A DNA stretch of 64,000 nucleotides from Opitutaceae bacterium (GCA_028284235.1 JANQSC010000057.1:1-64000); one strand, 5' to 3'; positions 38,424 to 51,206 are shown, numbered from the stretch's first letter. Notes: generated by a model not told the origin, from the sequence alone. A program made the numbers and translations.

Positions 38424-39479
38424 ATGCTTGTAGCGTTTATCGGAGCGGTCGCCTTCACGATCGGAGCGTCCTTCTACTGCTCCATGATGGAGGCTTTGAT
38501 TTTGAGCACAACCGTCGCCGAAATCGAGTCCCTCAAGAACAATCGGCCCAAAAAAGGAGAGCAGCTGGAAAAGCTGAAAGTCGACCTCCCCGACACGATA
38601 TCCGCGATCCTCACCCTCAACACGATCGCCAATACCGCCGGCACGGCGCTTGTCAGCGGACTCGCCGTCATCATGTGGGGCAACGCGATTGTCGGCATCA
38701 TAACCGGCGCAATGACGCTCGGCGTGCTCATCTTCTCCGAAGTGATCCCGAAAAACATCGGCGTCCACTACCGCACCCAGCTTCATCCCTGGTCGGTCCG
38801 GCCGCTCGTCATACTGAAGTTCTTGATGGCCCCCATCACCTACATGACCAATCTCTCCGTTCGACTGGTTGTCAAAGAAGAGGCGAGCCAGGATCCCGAC
38901 GCCGAGGAAAAAGAGATCATCCTTCTCGCTGAAAAAGGAGCCAAGGAAGGAAGCTTGACCTCCGGCGAATCCGACATGGTCACCAACGCATTGAAACTGG
39001 ATGACGTTCTCGTCAGCGAGATAATGACTCCGCGCGTCGTCGTGACCGCGCTCGAGAAGTCGCTTACAGTCGGCGAAGTGTTCTCGCGCTCACCCCATCT
39101 TCAGTTCGCCCGAATTCCGATTTACGACGAGGAGCTCGACAACGTGGTCGGGATCATCCGACGCCGCGATTTGCTCAAACAAAAAGCCGACGACCACGAC
39201 GACGTCGCTATTTCGGATATCATGGACGAAGTCCGCTTTGTTCCCGAAACCGTAACCGCCTACTCCGCTCTGCAGACCATCCTCAAGTCGCACCAGCAAT
39301 TGCTCGCGGTCGTCGACGAGTTCGGCTCGCTCGCCGGAGTCGTTACGATGGAGGATATCATGGAGTACATACTCGGTCGGGAAATTTTCGAAAAAGACGA
39401 CGTCGCCATCGACATGCGCGAGCTCGCCCGCAACGAGCACAGCCGCGCCAACGATCCTCTAACCCACGAAGAATCCTAG
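38424..39479 (+). CDS. CNNM/DUF21 and CBS-domain transporter-like protein (CorC/HlyC family)
   Basis: EALILSTTVAEIE; SEVIPKNIGVHY; VLVSEIMTPRVVVTAL. Confidence 0.87.
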   Translation: MLVAFIGAVAFTIGASFYCSMMEALILSTTVAEIESLKNNRPKKGEQLEKLKVDLPDTISAILTLNTIANTAGTALVSGLAVIMWGNAIVGIITGAMTLGVLIFSEVIPKNIGVHYRTQLHPWSVRPLVILKFLMAPITYMTNLSVRLVVKEEASQDPDAEEKEIILLAEKGAKEGSLTSGESDMVTNALKLDDVLVSEIMTPRVVVTALEKSLTVGEVFSRSPHLQFARIPIYDEELDNVVGIIRRRDLLKQKADDHDDVAISDIMDEVRFVPETVTAYSALQTILKSHQQLLAVVDEFGSLAGVVTMEDIMEYILGREIFEKDDVAIDMRELARNEHSRANDPLTHEES

Positions 39480-39489
39480 TACTCGCTTC

Positions 39490-40329
39490 ATGGATACTGG
39501 CGAAGACATTGTCTACCGGGTGCACGAACCCACACCCTTTCTAATACAATTTACCGAAACGTTCGGCATCCGCTACTACGGACTCGCCTATATTCTGGGA
39601 TTCGTCATCGGCGCCTGGCTGCTGAGCCGCTACTACAAAAAAGGCGTCTCGCCCTACAACCCAGCCCAGCAGTCCGACTTCTTCATCGCCCTGATCGTAG
39701 GCGTCGTCTGCGGCGGACGCATCGGCTACGTTCTTTTCTACGCGCCGGAAATCCTCCTCACCGAACCCTGGAAGATATTCTACGTCTGGGAAGGCGGCAT
39801 GGCCAGCCACGGCGGCTTTATCGGCGTCGCCGCCGCGACGTTTTATATGGCTCGAAAGCACGGCCAATCGTTTTGGCTCACGGCCGACCTCGCCTGTTCG
39901 CTCGCTCCCGCTGGCTTGCTCTTCGGACGCATCGCCAACTACCTCAATGGCGAGCTATGGGGGAAAGTCAGCTACGTTCCCTGGGCGGTCCGATTCACCA
40001 CCGACCCCGAAGGCGGAGCGGAGCCGCGACATCCGTCCCAGCTATACGAAGCCGGGCTCGAAGGGCTCGTCATGCTGATTTATTCGCAATTTCGAATCTG
40101 GAAAACACCCATTCTAAAAGAACGGCCCGGCACGCTGGTGGGCGAGTTCCTCCTCCTGTATTCAATTCTTCGTGTCGTTGGAGAACAGTTTCGCGAGCCC
40201 GACGAGGGGATCGAACTGATTCTCGGACTCAGCCGCGGTTCCGCCCTGTCGGTACTGATGGGGGCTGCCGGACTCGCAATCATCGTGATGGCGAGAAAAC
40301 GAAGCTCCCCAGAAAACGTTTCAGGCTAG
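39490..40329 (+). CDS. lgt: prolipoprotein diacylglyceryl transferase
   Basis: GIRYYGLAYILGFVIGAWLL; GGMASHGGFIGV; GRIANYLNGELWG; PRHPSQLYEAGLEG. Confidence 0.95.
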   Translation: MDTGEDIVYRVHEPTPFLIQFTETFGIRYYGLAYILGFVIGAWLLSRYYKKGVSPYNPAQQSDFFIALIVGVVCGGRIGYVLFYAPEILLTEPWKIFYVWEGGMASHGGFIGVAAATFYMARKHGQSFWLTADLACSLAPAGLLFGRIANYLNGELWGKVSYVPWAVRFTTDPEGGAEPRHPSQLYEAGLEGLVMLIYSQFRIWKTPILKERPGTLVGEFLLLYSILRVVGEQFREPDEGIELILGLSRGSALSVLMGAAGLAIIVMARKRSSPENVSG

Positions 40330-40832
40330 AACCCCAACCAAAACCGCATCGCCACATTGACCACGAAGCAAGTGGCGACGCCCGCGACGACATCGTCCGC
40401 AACCACGCCAAATCCGCCGTAGTAGCGCTGCAGTTTCTTGATTCCAAACGGCTTAAGAATATCGAATAGACGGAATGCGATAAACACGGCCGCAATCACA
40501 ACCAATCCATGCCCCGCCGCGATGTAGGGCTTGAGTCCCAAAAAACAAATGGGGATTGCGACCACCTCGTCGAGAACGATCTCCCCAGGGTCCACCTTCT
40601 TCAATCGCTTCTCCGCCTCGCCACAAATGCCAATCGCGAAATAGCAACTGGCAACGATCAGGATCGCCCCGACGAAATTGCTAGTGAGATAGAACAAGAG
40701 AAAATACAACAAAACGCCCGCTGCCGACCCCCAGGTTCCCGGAGCCTTGAGTTTTCCGATGTTTCCAAGCGTCGCCAGCCCGACCACCACGTGTGTCGGC
40801 CAATAGCGAGGCCACTTAGGATTGCGAATCAT
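40326..40832 (-). CDS. pgpA: phosphatidylglycerophosphatase A
   Basis: ATLGNIGKLKAPGTWGSAAGVLLY; DPGEIVLDEVVAIPICFLG. Confidence 0.9.
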   Translation of the reverse strand: MIRNPKWPRYWPTHVVVGLATLGNIGKLKAPGTWGSAAGVLLYFLLFYLTSNFVGAILIVASCYFAIGICGEAEKRLKKVDPGEIVLDEVVAIPICFLGLKPYIAAGHGLVVIAAVFIAFRLFDILKPFGIKKLQRYYGGFGVVADDVVAGVATCFVVNVAMRFWLGF

Positions 40833-41428
40833 GAGCGGTCGCCCCCATCGTCCAAAAAGACCAGTTCGCCGTACTTCTTGAAATACTTGGCGCCTGAATA
40901 CAGTGTCATAAACACGCACAGCCAAAATAGAATCAATCCCGTCCAGTTCAGGATGTTCGCCAATTGAAGCGTCCAATCGCTTCCCGATCCCGACAAATCG
41001 GCCCGAACCACGGCTTCCAGCAAAAAGGCGCCCACCGCTAGAATTTGCGTAACCGTTTTTTGCTTACCGGAACTTTCCGCCGCGACTACCACCCCCTTAG
41101 TCGCCGCCACAAGCCGCATTCCCGTTATCATGAACTCTCGCCCGAGGATCAAAAGCACCAGGAAGATGTGGATCTGACCGACATCGACCAACGCGATCAT
41201 CAGCCCCAGCATCAGGATTTTGTCCGTCAAGGCGTCCATGAGGATGCCGAAATTCGAAACGAGCCCCTGCTTGCGGGCCACGTACCCGTCGAGCCAATCC
41301 GTCAACCCCGCGATGACGAACAAAACGAACGCCCCCGTCGCCGCCCAGGCGAAATCCTCCCGCATCAGCCAAACGATGAGGAACATCAAAGGAATCCGCG
41401 AAAGAGTCAGGAGATTCGGCAAGTTCAT
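40829..41428 (-). CDS. pgsA: CDP-diacylglycerol-glycerol-3-phosphate 3-phosphatidyltransferase
   Basis: LPNLLTLSRIPLMFLI; GLTDWLDGYVARKQGLVSNFGILMDALTDKIL. Confidence 0.94.
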   Translation of the reverse strand: MNLPNLLTLSRIPLMFLIVWLMREDFAWAATGAFVLFVIAGLTDWLDGYVARKQGLVSNFGILMDALTDKILMLGLMIALVDVGQIHIFLVLLILGREFMITGMRLVAATKGVVVAAESSGKQKTVTQILAVGAFLLEAVVRADLSGSGSDWTLQLANILNWTGLILFWLCVFMTLYSGAKYFKKYGELVFLDDGGDRS

Positions 41429-41544
41429 TCAGGCGCACTCAAAGAGCAAACATAGCGAAAGTAAAGCTTCGGTCGCCCTCATACTTGAAGAAGCAAACAT
41501 TTCGTTGCAAATCCCGACCTCCTGGCTTTCCTCAAGAACGCCTT

Positions 41545-42030
41545 ATGAGAGTCTGCATCTATCCGGGCACCTTCGATCCCGTCACCCATGGACACCTCGA
41601 CGTCCTCGAACGCGCTTGCCGCATGTTCGACCGCGTCATTGTCGCTATCGCCGAAAATCGGGACAAACAGCCGTTCTTCTCCGCGGAGGAGCGTCTCAAG
41701 CTAGTCAACGAAAACCTCGCCGACTACCCGACCGCGACTGCTCAGGTTTTCGACGGTCTCCTCATCGACTTCGCCAAAGCGCAAGGAGCGTCCGTAATCA
41801 TCCGTGGACTACGGGCGGTTTCCGACTTCGAGTTCGAGTTTCAAATGGCCAATATGAACCGCCATCTCGGACCGGAAATCGAAACGACACTCGTCATGAC
41901 CAAAGAGGGCTACAACTACACGAGCTCAACCTTGGTGAAACAAGTAGCCGAATACGGCGCGGATGTCAGCGAATTCGTTCCCGCCAATGTTTACGCGGCC
42001 TTGAAACATCGGCTAGAGGAGTCGACTTAA
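41545..42030 (+). CDS. coaD: pantetheine-phosphate adenylyltransferase
   Basis: MRVCIYPGTFDPVTHGHLDVLERACRMFD; IIRGLRAVSDFEFEFQMANMN. Confidence 0.96.
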   Translation: MRVCIYPGTFDPVTHGHLDVLERACRMFDRVIVAIAENRDKQPFFSAEERLKLVNENLADYPTATAQVFDGLLIDFAKAQGASVIIRGLRAVSDFEFEFQMANMNRHLGPEIETTLVMTKEGYNYTSSTLVKQVAEYGADVSEFVPANVYAALKHRLEEST

Positions 42031-42038
42031 AGGTCGAC

Positions 42039-42881
42039 CTAAGACGCTCGATCGCCTCGCGTATCCAGAATTTCCAGCAACTCGTGATACACCTGCGGGT
42101 TTGTCGCGATCGTCGCGTAGCCGCGAATCTCCGGCAACTCGTCCCGAGCGTCGTCTGCGAAAAAGCCGTAGCGAGCGCCCGCCTCCAGGGCGATCAGCTT
42201 GCCCGCCGCCAGGTCCCACGCCTTTATATCCTCCTCATAGTAGGCGTCGATCCGCCCGCAGGCCACCCAACAAAGATCGAAAGCGCAGGACCCCGATCGG
42301 CGGATGTCGCGACACCGACTGCGGACCGCCCCCAGCCGCCGAGCCAGACGGTCGATCCCTTCCCATCCATGGGGAAATCCGGTAGCGACAAGCGAATTCT
42401 CCAATGAACTTGTCCCGCTAACTTGGATACGCTCGCCATTAAGAAACGCGCCGCCACCACGGGTCGCGGTAAACACCTCGCCCAGAGCAGGACAACTAAC
42501 GACCCCCACTTGTATTCGACCGCCGACGCAAAACGCGATCGATATGCAAAATTGGAAATGCCCGCGAGCGTAGCCAACGGTCCCGTCGATCGGATCAATC
42601 ACCCAAGTCGGTTCGACCAGATCGGGGCGAGCGGCAGCCGCCCCTTCCGATTCTTCCGTGAAAAACGCGTGCTCCGGAAATGCGGCTTGGATGCGCGCTC
42701 CGATCAACGCGCTCACCTCCAAATCCGCGGAAGTCACGAGCTCAACGCTCTCCTTAAAGTTCTGAGCGAGTTCGCCCGATTCTCGCAAGGCCAGCGCCCG
42801 CTCGCCCGCTTCCCGAGCTATCGACTGGGCGATGCTCAAAATTTCGTCGAGATCGTATTCATGCGATATCGATTCTTCCAT
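42039..42881 (-). CDS. inositol monophosphatase family protein
   Basis: WVIDPIDGTVGYARGHFQFCISIAF; WDLAAGKLIALEAGA. Confidence 0.9.
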   Translation of the reverse strand: MEESISHEYDLDEILSIAQSIAREAGERALALRESGELAQNFKESVELVTSADLEVSALIGARIQAAFPEHAFFTEESEGAAAARPDLVEPTWVIDPIDGTVGYARGHFQFCISIAFCVGGRIQVGVVSCPALGEVFTATRGGGAFLNGERIQVSGTSSLENSLVATGFPHGWEGIDRLARRLGAVRSRCRDIRRSGSCAFDLCWVACGRIDAYYEEDIKAWDLAAGKLIALEAGARYGFFADDARDELPEIRGYATIATNPQVYHELLEILDTRGDRAS

Positions 42882-42987
42882 AACGATATCGCTAATGCCT
42901 GGATACAGTCCCGCACGCCAGCGAATTATTCGCGCTGGCGAAGGTGGTGGATTTGCTTCGGTCTCGCATAAACCCACAACCTAGTAG

Positions 42988-43018
42988 GTGGAACGCGTCG
43001 TCTCGACGCGTTTTCCGC
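42988..43018. repeat. REP-like palindrome ggtggAACGCGTCG-TCT-CGACGCGTTttcc; related copy at 21-50
   Basis: 9-bp perfect arms; shares aggtggaacgcg.cgt..cg.cgcgttt with the window start. Confidence 0.7.
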
Positions 43019-43032
43019 AGCAGGCACTGAAG

Positions 43033-43404
43033 CTACGCCGTTTTCTGATGCAGCAGCGAATCCAGTTCCCGACCCATGTCCACGCAACTGAACGGCTTGT
43101 GGAAATAGCCTGCAAAGCCTTCTTTTACGCTGTCCGATCGCGTTACGTTCGGACTCCCCGTCATGAGAATCACCGGCGTTTCGGAATCGTTCGATTTGAT
43201 CGTCTCCATTATATCCGAACCCGTGCCATCGACGAGATTGTAGTCGGTTATCAAGGCGTCGAAACGCCCCGGACTTCTGGCAATGAGTTCAATCGCTTCC
43301 TCCACCGATCCCGCTCCGGTTACCGAGTAACCCATCATCGACAAGACGTTCTCCATCATCGACAAAATCATCGGCTCGTCGTCGACCACTAGTATTTCTT
43401 CCAT
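43033..43404 (-). CDS. stand-alone response regulator receiver domain
   Basis: ILVVDDEPMILSMMENVLSMMGYSVTGAGS; DALITDYNLVDGTGSDIMETIK; PVILMTGS. Confidence 0.92.
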   Translation of the reverse strand: MEEILVVDDEPMILSMMENVLSMMGYSVTGAGSVEEAIELIARSPGRFDALITDYNLVDGTGSDIMETIKSNDSETPVILMTGSPNVTRSDSVKEGFAGYFHKPFSCVDMGRELDSLLHQKTA

Positions 43405-43633
43405 TCGTTCCTCCCTTCCCCACAGACTGCAAAATCCTTCGCCTGTTGCTTCTTATAACGAATAACACACGCGTATGGATTCCAAATAGGACAACAAGAA
43501 ACCGAATTTGCTCCCTTTCACATTATTCTGACAGATTGGCAATGCTGTCCATAACCCGTTCATATTGAGTGCATTCCCGTGTCCACATGAGGGCGAAAGC
43601 GAGCGAATGGATGCAAACACAGGACCGCTTGGA

Positions 43634-43670
43634 AAATAAAAAAGCGGCCTCCCACAAGGGAAGGCCGCTT
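43634..43670 (-). terminator. rho-independent terminator of the groESL operon
   Basis: minus strand aagcggcct...aggccgctt stem followed by TTTTTTATTTT. Confidence 0.85.
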
Positions 43671-43709
43671 CGAAATCAAATAATAAATACTAGCGTAGTG
43701 AGCTGTGGA

Positions 43710-45359
<1,650 letters not shown>

Positions 45360-45399
45360 TTAAATACTATTGGTTGATATTGATTGGTTCGCGTCGGGC

Positions 45400-45708
45400 T
45401 TACGACTCGATCACGCCGAGGATGTCGTCCTCGCGGACCAAGAGGTAGTTTTCGCCGTCGATCTTGACTTCGGTTCCGCCGTACTTGCTCGTGAGGACGC
45501 GGTCGCCGACCTTCACATTAAATGGGACCGCGTTGCCGTCCCCGTCCTTGGCGCCGGTGCCGAGGGCGATGACTTCAGCCTCTTGAGGCTTTTCCTTAGC
45601 GGAATCCGGAATGATGATACCACCCCGAACTTGTTCGTCTTCGTCGACGTGCTTGATCAGCACGCGATCTCCTAGAGGTTTTACTTTTACTGATGTTGAT
45701 GCGCTCAT
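45400..45708 (-). CDS. groES: co-chaperonin GroES
   Basis: [42 protein letters not shown]. Confidence 0.97.
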   Translation of the reverse strand: MSASTSVKVKPLGDRVLIKHVDEDEQVRGGIIIPDSAKEKPQEAEVIALGTGAKDGDGNAVPFNVKVGDRVLTSKYGGTEVKIDGENYLLVREDDILGVIES

Positions 45709-45817
45709 GATTGAGTTTATTTTACTAGATAGTTTTGATTAGACAGATTTTGTTATCACTAAGACCCGAACCCCGCGCTCGACGATCGCGTTAACGGGGC
45801 TCGAAATTGTTCGTCGC

Positions 45818-47779
45818 CTACTTCTTGTCGTCGTCTTCAACAACTTCGAAGTCGGCATCCACGACGTCAGCCGGCTTGGGCTCGCTCGAAGCCGAATCCG
45901 CGTCGCCCGCAGGCTGCTGAGGAGGAGGTCCGCCAGCGGCGCCGGCCATGTCCTCCATGTTGGGCATCCCGCCATCCGCGGCAGCCGCCTGATAGAGATC
46001 CGCTCCGAGCTTGTTCAAGTCTTCCAACGCTTTCTTGATCGCGTCGGGATCTTCCGACTCGAGCGCTTTCTTCGCATCCGCGACGCCCGCCTCGATTGGA
46101 GCCTTCTTGTCCTCGGGAAGCTTATCGCCCGCCTCGCCCAGCATCTTCTCCATCTGGTAGATGGTACTATCGAGCTGATTCCGGTTTTCGACGCGCTCCT
46201 TGAGCTTCTTGTCTTCCTCGGCGTGGAGCTCCGCTTCCTTGGTCATCTTCTCGATGTCTTCTTCGGATAGTCCGCCGGAGCCGGTGATCGTGATGTGCTG
46301 ATCCTTGCCCGTGCCTTTGTCCTTGGCGGAAACATTGAGAATACCGTTGGCGTCGATGTCGAAGGTCACTTCGATTTGCGGCGTTCCGCGCGGCGCGGGA
46401 GGAATGCCGTCCAAGTGGAACGTTCCGAGAACCTTATTGTCCGTCGCCATGGGGCGCTCGCCTTGAAGGACCTTGATCTCAACCGACGGCTGATTGTCGG
46501 CATAGGTCGAAAATGTTTGCGACTTTTTTGCGGGAATTGTCGTGTTTCTCGGTATCATAGCAGTGGATACACCACCCGCGGTTTCAATCCCAAGCGTCAG
46601 CGGCGTTACGTCGAGAAGCAGCACGTCACGCACGTCCCCCTTGAGCACCGCTCCCTGGATACCGGCGCCAATGGCGACGACTTCGTCCGGATTCACCCCT
46701 TGGTGAGGTTTCTTGCCGGCAAGCTCTTCCGCAATCTCGACGACCTTCGGCATACGGGTCATGCCGCCGACGAGGACGAGTTCGTTGATTTCCGACGCGG
46801 ACAGGTCCGCGTCTTTCAAGCAATTTTCAAACGGAACGCGGCAGCGAGCGAAGAGATCGTCGGTGATCTGCTCGAGTTTCGCGCGGGTCAGTTGAATGTT
46901 CAAGTGCTTCGGACCCGTCGCGTCCGCGGTGATGAACGGCAAGTTCACGTCGAACGTCGTTGCCGAAGACAGGGCGATCTTCGCCTTCTCGCCTTCTTCC
47001 TTGAGGCGCTGCAGAGCCATGGGATCGCTTTTCAGATCGATTCCATTTTCGCTCTTAAATTCGTCTACCATCCAATCGATGATGGCCTGGTCCCAGTTGT
47101 CGCCACCTAGCATGGTGTCGCCGTTGGTCGCTTTAACTTCGAAAACGCCATCACCGATTTCAAGAATCGAGACGTCGAAGGTGCCTCCACCCAAGTCGAA
47201 AACCGAGATTTTCTCGTCGCTCTTCTTGTCGAGCCCGTACGCGAGCGACGCGGCAGTAGGCTCGTTGATAATACGGAGCACGTCGAGCCCCGCAATCTTG
47301 CCGGCGTCTTTCGTCGCCTGGCGCTGGCTATCGTTGAAGTATGCGGGAACTGTGATCACCGCCTCGGTGATCGTTTCTCCAAGATACGCTTCCGCGTCGG
47401 CCTTGAGCTTGGCGAGTACGAAGGACGCAATCTGCTGAGGAGCGAACTGCTCGGTTTTGTCCCCCACCTGGCACTCTATAATCGCGTCGCCATTGTCCGC
47501 TTCGACAATCGCGTACGGAATGCTTTCCGCCTCCGAAACGACCTCGGAATATTTCCGTCCAATCAGTCGCTTGGCCGAGAAGATGGTATTTTTCGGGTTG
47601 GTTACCGCCTGCCGCTTGGCAGCCTGGCCGACCAGCCTTTCACCAGTCTTTGTAAACGCCACGATCGACGGAGTCGTGCGAGCGCCTTCCGCATTCGGCA
47701 CAACGACCGGCTCATCGCCGTCCATTACTGCCATGCAGGAATTAGTAGTACCTAAATCAATTCCGAGTACGCGTCCCAT
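45818..47779 (-). CDS. dnaK: molecular chaperone DnaK
   Basis: [41 protein letters not shown]. Confidence 0.98.
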   Translation of the reverse strand: MGRVLGIDLGTTNSCMAVMDGDEPVVVPNAEGARTTPSIVAFTKTGERLVGQAAKRQAVTNPKNTIFSAKRLIGRKYSEVVSEAESIPYAIVEADNGDAIIECQVGDKTEQFAPQQIASFVLAKLKADAEAYLGETITEAVITVPAYFNDSQRQATKDAGKIAGLDVLRIINEPTAASLAYGLDKKSDEKISVFDLGGGTFDVSILEIGDGVFEVKATNGDTMLGGDNWDQAIIDWMVDEFKSENGIDLKSDPMALQRLKEEGEKAKIALSSATTFDVNLPFITADATGPKHLNIQLTRAKLEQITDDLFARCRVPFENCLKDADLSASEINELVLVGGMTRMPKVVEIAEELAGKKPHQGVNPDEVVAIGAGIQGAVLKGDVRDVLLLDVTPLTLGIETAGGVSTAMIPRNTTIPAKKSQTFSTYADNQPSVEIKVLQGERPMATDNKVLGTFHLDGIPPAPRGTPQIEVTFDIDANGILNVSAKDKGTGKDQHITITGSGGLSEEDIEKMTKEAELHAEEDKKLKERVENRNQLDSTIYQMEKMLGEAGDKLPEDKKAPIEAGVADAKKALESEDPDAIKKALEDLNKLGADLYQAAAADGGMPNMEDMAGAAGGPPPQQPAGDADSASSEPKPADVVDADFEVVEDDDKK

Positions 47780-47991
47780 GCCACCGCCCCAGCAAGGGGC
47801 ATACCAGCTGAGCTAAAAACAGATTAACCTCTTAATCAACAGTAACTTAAACTCATTTTCAGCTAACGGGATCGCCCAAGATCGAGCCAATCGCCAGTCA
47901 GAATGTCACAGTTTGTGTCACACCTTCGATGACCTGGGACATCCGAGTGACACATTCGCCCCTAGTATTCGGGCGGCAGCGATAGAGAGAT

Positions 47992-49743
47992 TTATCCCTT
48001 CAAATGGGGCCGTTTCCGGGCCAACACCTCGACGACCTCTGGCAAAGACAGCGTGTTGACAACGTTTTCCGCGGTCAGCCAACCTTTGCGAGCAACATTC
48101 ACGCCGGCTTCCACAAAGTCGAAATGCTCCGGCGCGTGGGCATCTGGATTGATACTCGTCGCCAAACCCTTCTCCGCCGCCTTTCTCCAAAACCGCCAGT
48201 CCATGTCCAGCCGATACGGATTCGCGTTCAATTCTATAATCACATCGTTCGCGATCGCTGCATCGACTATTTTATGAGTGTCCACCGAGTACGGCTCCCG
48301 CCTCAAAAGGAGTCGTCCCGTTAGATGCCCCAGCATCGTCGTCGCTGGGTTTTCGATCGCTCGAATGATCCGGGCGCTCATTTCCTCTTCCGACTGTGAA
48401 AACGACGAGTGAATCGAAGCGACCACGTAGTCCAGTTTCATCAATATCGACTCATCGATATCGAGCGACCCATCCGGAAGAATGTCGCACTCGTTACCAG
48501 AGAACACATGCGTCGAAAGCCGCTTCGACGCATTCAGTTCTTCAATACGTTCAATCTGTTCCAGCAATCGCTCCTCATCGAGTCCATTGGCTTGGAAACT
48601 GGCTTTGGAATGATCCGCGACACCCCAGTACTCCCAGCCGCGCGCCTGCGCCGCCTCGGTCATCTCCTCCAAACTGGCGCGACCATCGCTGGAGGTCGTG
48701 TGATTGTGAAACGTCCCTTTGAGATCCGAAACTTCCAGCAGTTCCGGAAACCCGTCCGATTCCGCCGCTTCCAATTCGCCCAGCCCTTCGCGCAACTCCG
48801 GTGGGACAAACTGCAAGTCCAAGTGCTTGAAAATATCCTCCTCGCTATCCGCCTTCAGGCTACTCTCCTCGAAACTCTCCGCGTCGACGGATTTCAGTCC
48901 CCACTCGCTCAAGCTGTATCCACGCGACAATGCGCGCTGGCGCAACAACACATTGTGGTCCTTCGATCCGGTGAAGTGGTGCAACGCGAAACTGAATTGC
49001 TCCGAAGGCACCACTCTCAAGTCCGCTTGCAGTCCGCTTTCGAAACGCACGCTCGCCTTAGTGTCCCCTTTCGCCGTGACCTCGCGGATATTGTCCTGAG
49101 CGACAAACCAATCCATAACGGGCCCAGGGTTCGAGGACGCCACAATGAAATCCAAGTCGCCCACGTGCTCCCGCTTGCGACGAAAACTCCCCGCGTGCGA
49201 CGCCCGCTCCACTTCGGGCAACGCCTGCAGGCCCTCCAAAATTGGTTCCGCCACTGCTCGAGCGTTCCACCAAAGATGACGCTTTCCGTAGGCTTCCCGG
49301 TTCTTGATTCCCTCGGCAATCTTGTCCTGCGACTTCTTCCCGAATCCCTTGAGTTCCGCTACGCGATTCGCCTCGCAGGCCTCCTGCAACTCCTCGATCG
49401 ACGACACACCCAAAATCTCGTGGAGCGACTTGATCTTCTTCGCTCCCAAACCCGGTATTTCGAGCATGGATACAATTCCCGGATCCACCGACGCTTTCAA
49501 CTTCTCGTAGAACTCGAGCGAACCCGTTTTTGCCAAGGTTTCAATCTTCTCTACCAGCGCTTTTCCAAAACCAGGCACGTCGCCCAAAGTTCCTTCCTCA
49601 ATCAGCGTATCGAGATCTTCCTCCAAAGTCTCCAGTTTTCGAGCGCCATTGGAATACGCCCGTATCTTGAACGGGTTCTCCCCTTTGAGCTCAAGCAGCG
49701 TAGCGATTTCGTTAAGAACGTCCGCGATTTCCCGTTTGTTCAT
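47992..49743 (-). CDS. polX: bacterial DNA polymerase X with C-terminal PHP domain
   Basis: [71 protein letters not shown]. Confidence 0.94.
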   Translation of the reverse strand: MNKREIADVLNEIATLLELKGENPFKIRAYSNGARKLETLEEDLDTLIEEGTLGDVPGFGKALVEKIETLAKTGSLEFYEKLKASVDPGIVSMLEIPGLGAKKIKSLHEILGVSSIEELQEACEANRVAELKGFGKKSQDKIAEGIKNREAYGKRHLWWNARAVAEPILEGLQALPEVERASHAGSFRRKREHVGDLDFIVASSNPGPVMDWFVAQDNIREVTAKGDTKASVRFESGLQADLRVVPSEQFSFALHHFTGSKDHNVLLRQRALSRGYSLSEWGLKSVDAESFEESSLKADSEEDIFKHLDLQFVPPELREGLGELEAAESDGFPELLEVSDLKGTFHNHTTSSDGRASLEEMTEAAQARGWEYWGVADHSKASFQANGLDEERLLEQIERIEELNASKRLSTHVFSGNECDILPDGSLDIDESILMKLDYVVASIHSSFSQSEEEMSARIIRAIENPATTMLGHLTGRLLLRREPYSVDTHKIVDAAIANDVIIELNANPYRLDMDWRFWRKAAEKGLATSINPDAHAPEHFDFVEAGVNVARKGWLTAENVVNTLSLPEVVEVLARKRPHLKG

Positions 49744-49814
49744 AGTTCGTTTCTATCAGCCTCTCGCAAACGCCACCCTGGAAAACACCCGCGTTTAGGT
49801 CCAACTCTTTTTCC

Positions 49815-51206
49815 TCAATCACCGAGCGCGAGCGACTTGAGTTTCCCAAGGAGTGGCTTTCCCGCCTCGCTTCGAGGCACGCGTTCCAACCGGATCCATT
49901 CTTTAGGGCGCTTGAAGTTGGCCAGCTTCGTTTCGATCTCCTCTTTTAAATACGACTCGCTCACGTCTTCCGACCGTGGCGCGTACGCGACACAGAGCCG
50001 CTCGCCCCATTTCGCGTCGGCAATGCCGAACGCGACGACGTCCGATACCTCGCCCGTCCGTTCCAACACGACTTCGATCTCGCCCAAGTCGATTTTCTCT
50101 CCACCCGAAATAATCACGCGGTCAATTCGTCCGAGAATCGAAAGCTGCGTCTCGCTATCGAGAACTCCGCGATCATGCGTGAGCAATTCCTCGTTTTCCA
50201 CGCGCTTTTCTCCCCAGATCCCCGCGCACAGGGATTCGCTTCGAATGCGAATTCGTCCCGGGCAGCCGCTCGCGGCCGGAACGCCGGCCTCGTCGAGAAC
50301 GTCAATCCGGGCATGAGGCAGCGACTTCCCCACCCCCTCGACTCCATCCAAAAACGCGTTCGGCAGCTGGGTCGCGACTTGGGCCGCCGTCTCCGTCATT
50401 CCATAAGTCGGAGCCAACGGCAATCGCCACGCTCGAGCCTGATCCCGCAACTCGCTGGAAATTCCGCCACCGCCAACGAAAACCGCGTCGTAAGAACGCA
50501 TCCGCTCCCTCGACTCGGAATCGCGGGAAAGGCGCTGCAATTGCGTGGCGACGAGCGACAAAAATCGCTCCTCGGAGGCCGCTTCGAAGAGTAGGTCATG
50601 ATTTGCGGCGAATGAATTCACCGAGCCAAAAACAACCGATCCGCCCGTCATCAGGGCTCGAAAGAGCTGCATGAATCCACTCACGTGATACAAGGGGAGC
50701 ACGCAGTGCGACGACAATTGGGACGCGTCCAAATGCCCGCGGAGTCCCTCAACCGCTGCCGCCAAAGTCTCCCAGTTGTGAATCGCGAACTTCACCCGTC
50801 CCGACGTCCCCCCCGTTGGAATCATAATTCGCATCCCTTCGACTACCCCTTTCGATCGCGATTGTTGTGTTCCCGCCGACGAACGCGCCGAGACGCTCCC
50901 ACCGACTTCAAGAATTCGATTCGGGTCTGCCACTCTCAACGCTTCCCCCATCTCCCGTTTCCCCCAATTCGGATTGAACAAAAACAAGTCGCAATCCAAA
51001 TCAGCCCAAGCGAGAAAACGACCAATGAACTCCTTCGGTTCCGCGACCGACAAGGCGAGCCGCGGACGGCCCCCTTCTAATTCCGCGATGAGTTCTTCCC
51101 TCTCCGCCCGAATCGAGTCCGAAACCAAAGTTGCGCCCGCAAAGAACTGCGGGAACAAAGCGCCCGAACGACCCCGATCCAGAATGTACTTCAAACCGTG
51201 TCCCAC
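49815..51206 (-). CDS. menE: AMP-binding ligase, probable o-succinylbenzoate-CoA ligase
   Basis: IPTGGTSGRVKFAIHNWETLAAA; APTYGMTETAAQVATQLP; adjacent to menC. Confidence 0.82.
   Translation of the reverse strand: MGHGLKYILDRGRSGALFPQFFAGATLVSDSIRAEREELIAELEGGRPRLALSVAEPKEFIGRFLAWADLDCDLFLFNPNWGKREMGEALRVADPNRILEVGGSVSARSSAGTQQSRSKGVVEGMRIMIPTGGTSGRVKFAIHNWETLAAAVEGLRGHLDASQLSSHCVLPLYHVSGFMQLFRALMTGGSVVFGSVNSFAANHDLLFEAASEERFLSLVATQLQRLSRDSESRERMRSYDAVFVGGGGISSELRDQARAWRLPLAPTYGMTETAAQVATQLPNAFLDGVEGVGKSLPHARIDVLDEAGVPAASGCPGRIRIRSESLCAGIWGEKRVENEELLTHDRGVLDSETQLSILGRIDRVIISGGEKIDLGEIEVVLERTGEVSDVVAFGIADAKWGERLCVAYAPRSEDVSESYLKEEIETKLANFKRPKEWIRLERVPRSEAGKPLLGKLKSLALGD

Noticed and set aside
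47779-47822. Complete tRNA gene upstream of dnaK
   Set aside because: Only a D-arm-like stretch and one hairpin are present; no T-arm, acceptor stem or CCA could be built.
48409-50316. 635-aa plus-strand ORF opposite polX and the menE end
   Set aside because: Antisense shadow ORF in GC-rich DNA; R/Q/S/F-rich with no domain sense, while polX and menE on the other strand are clear.
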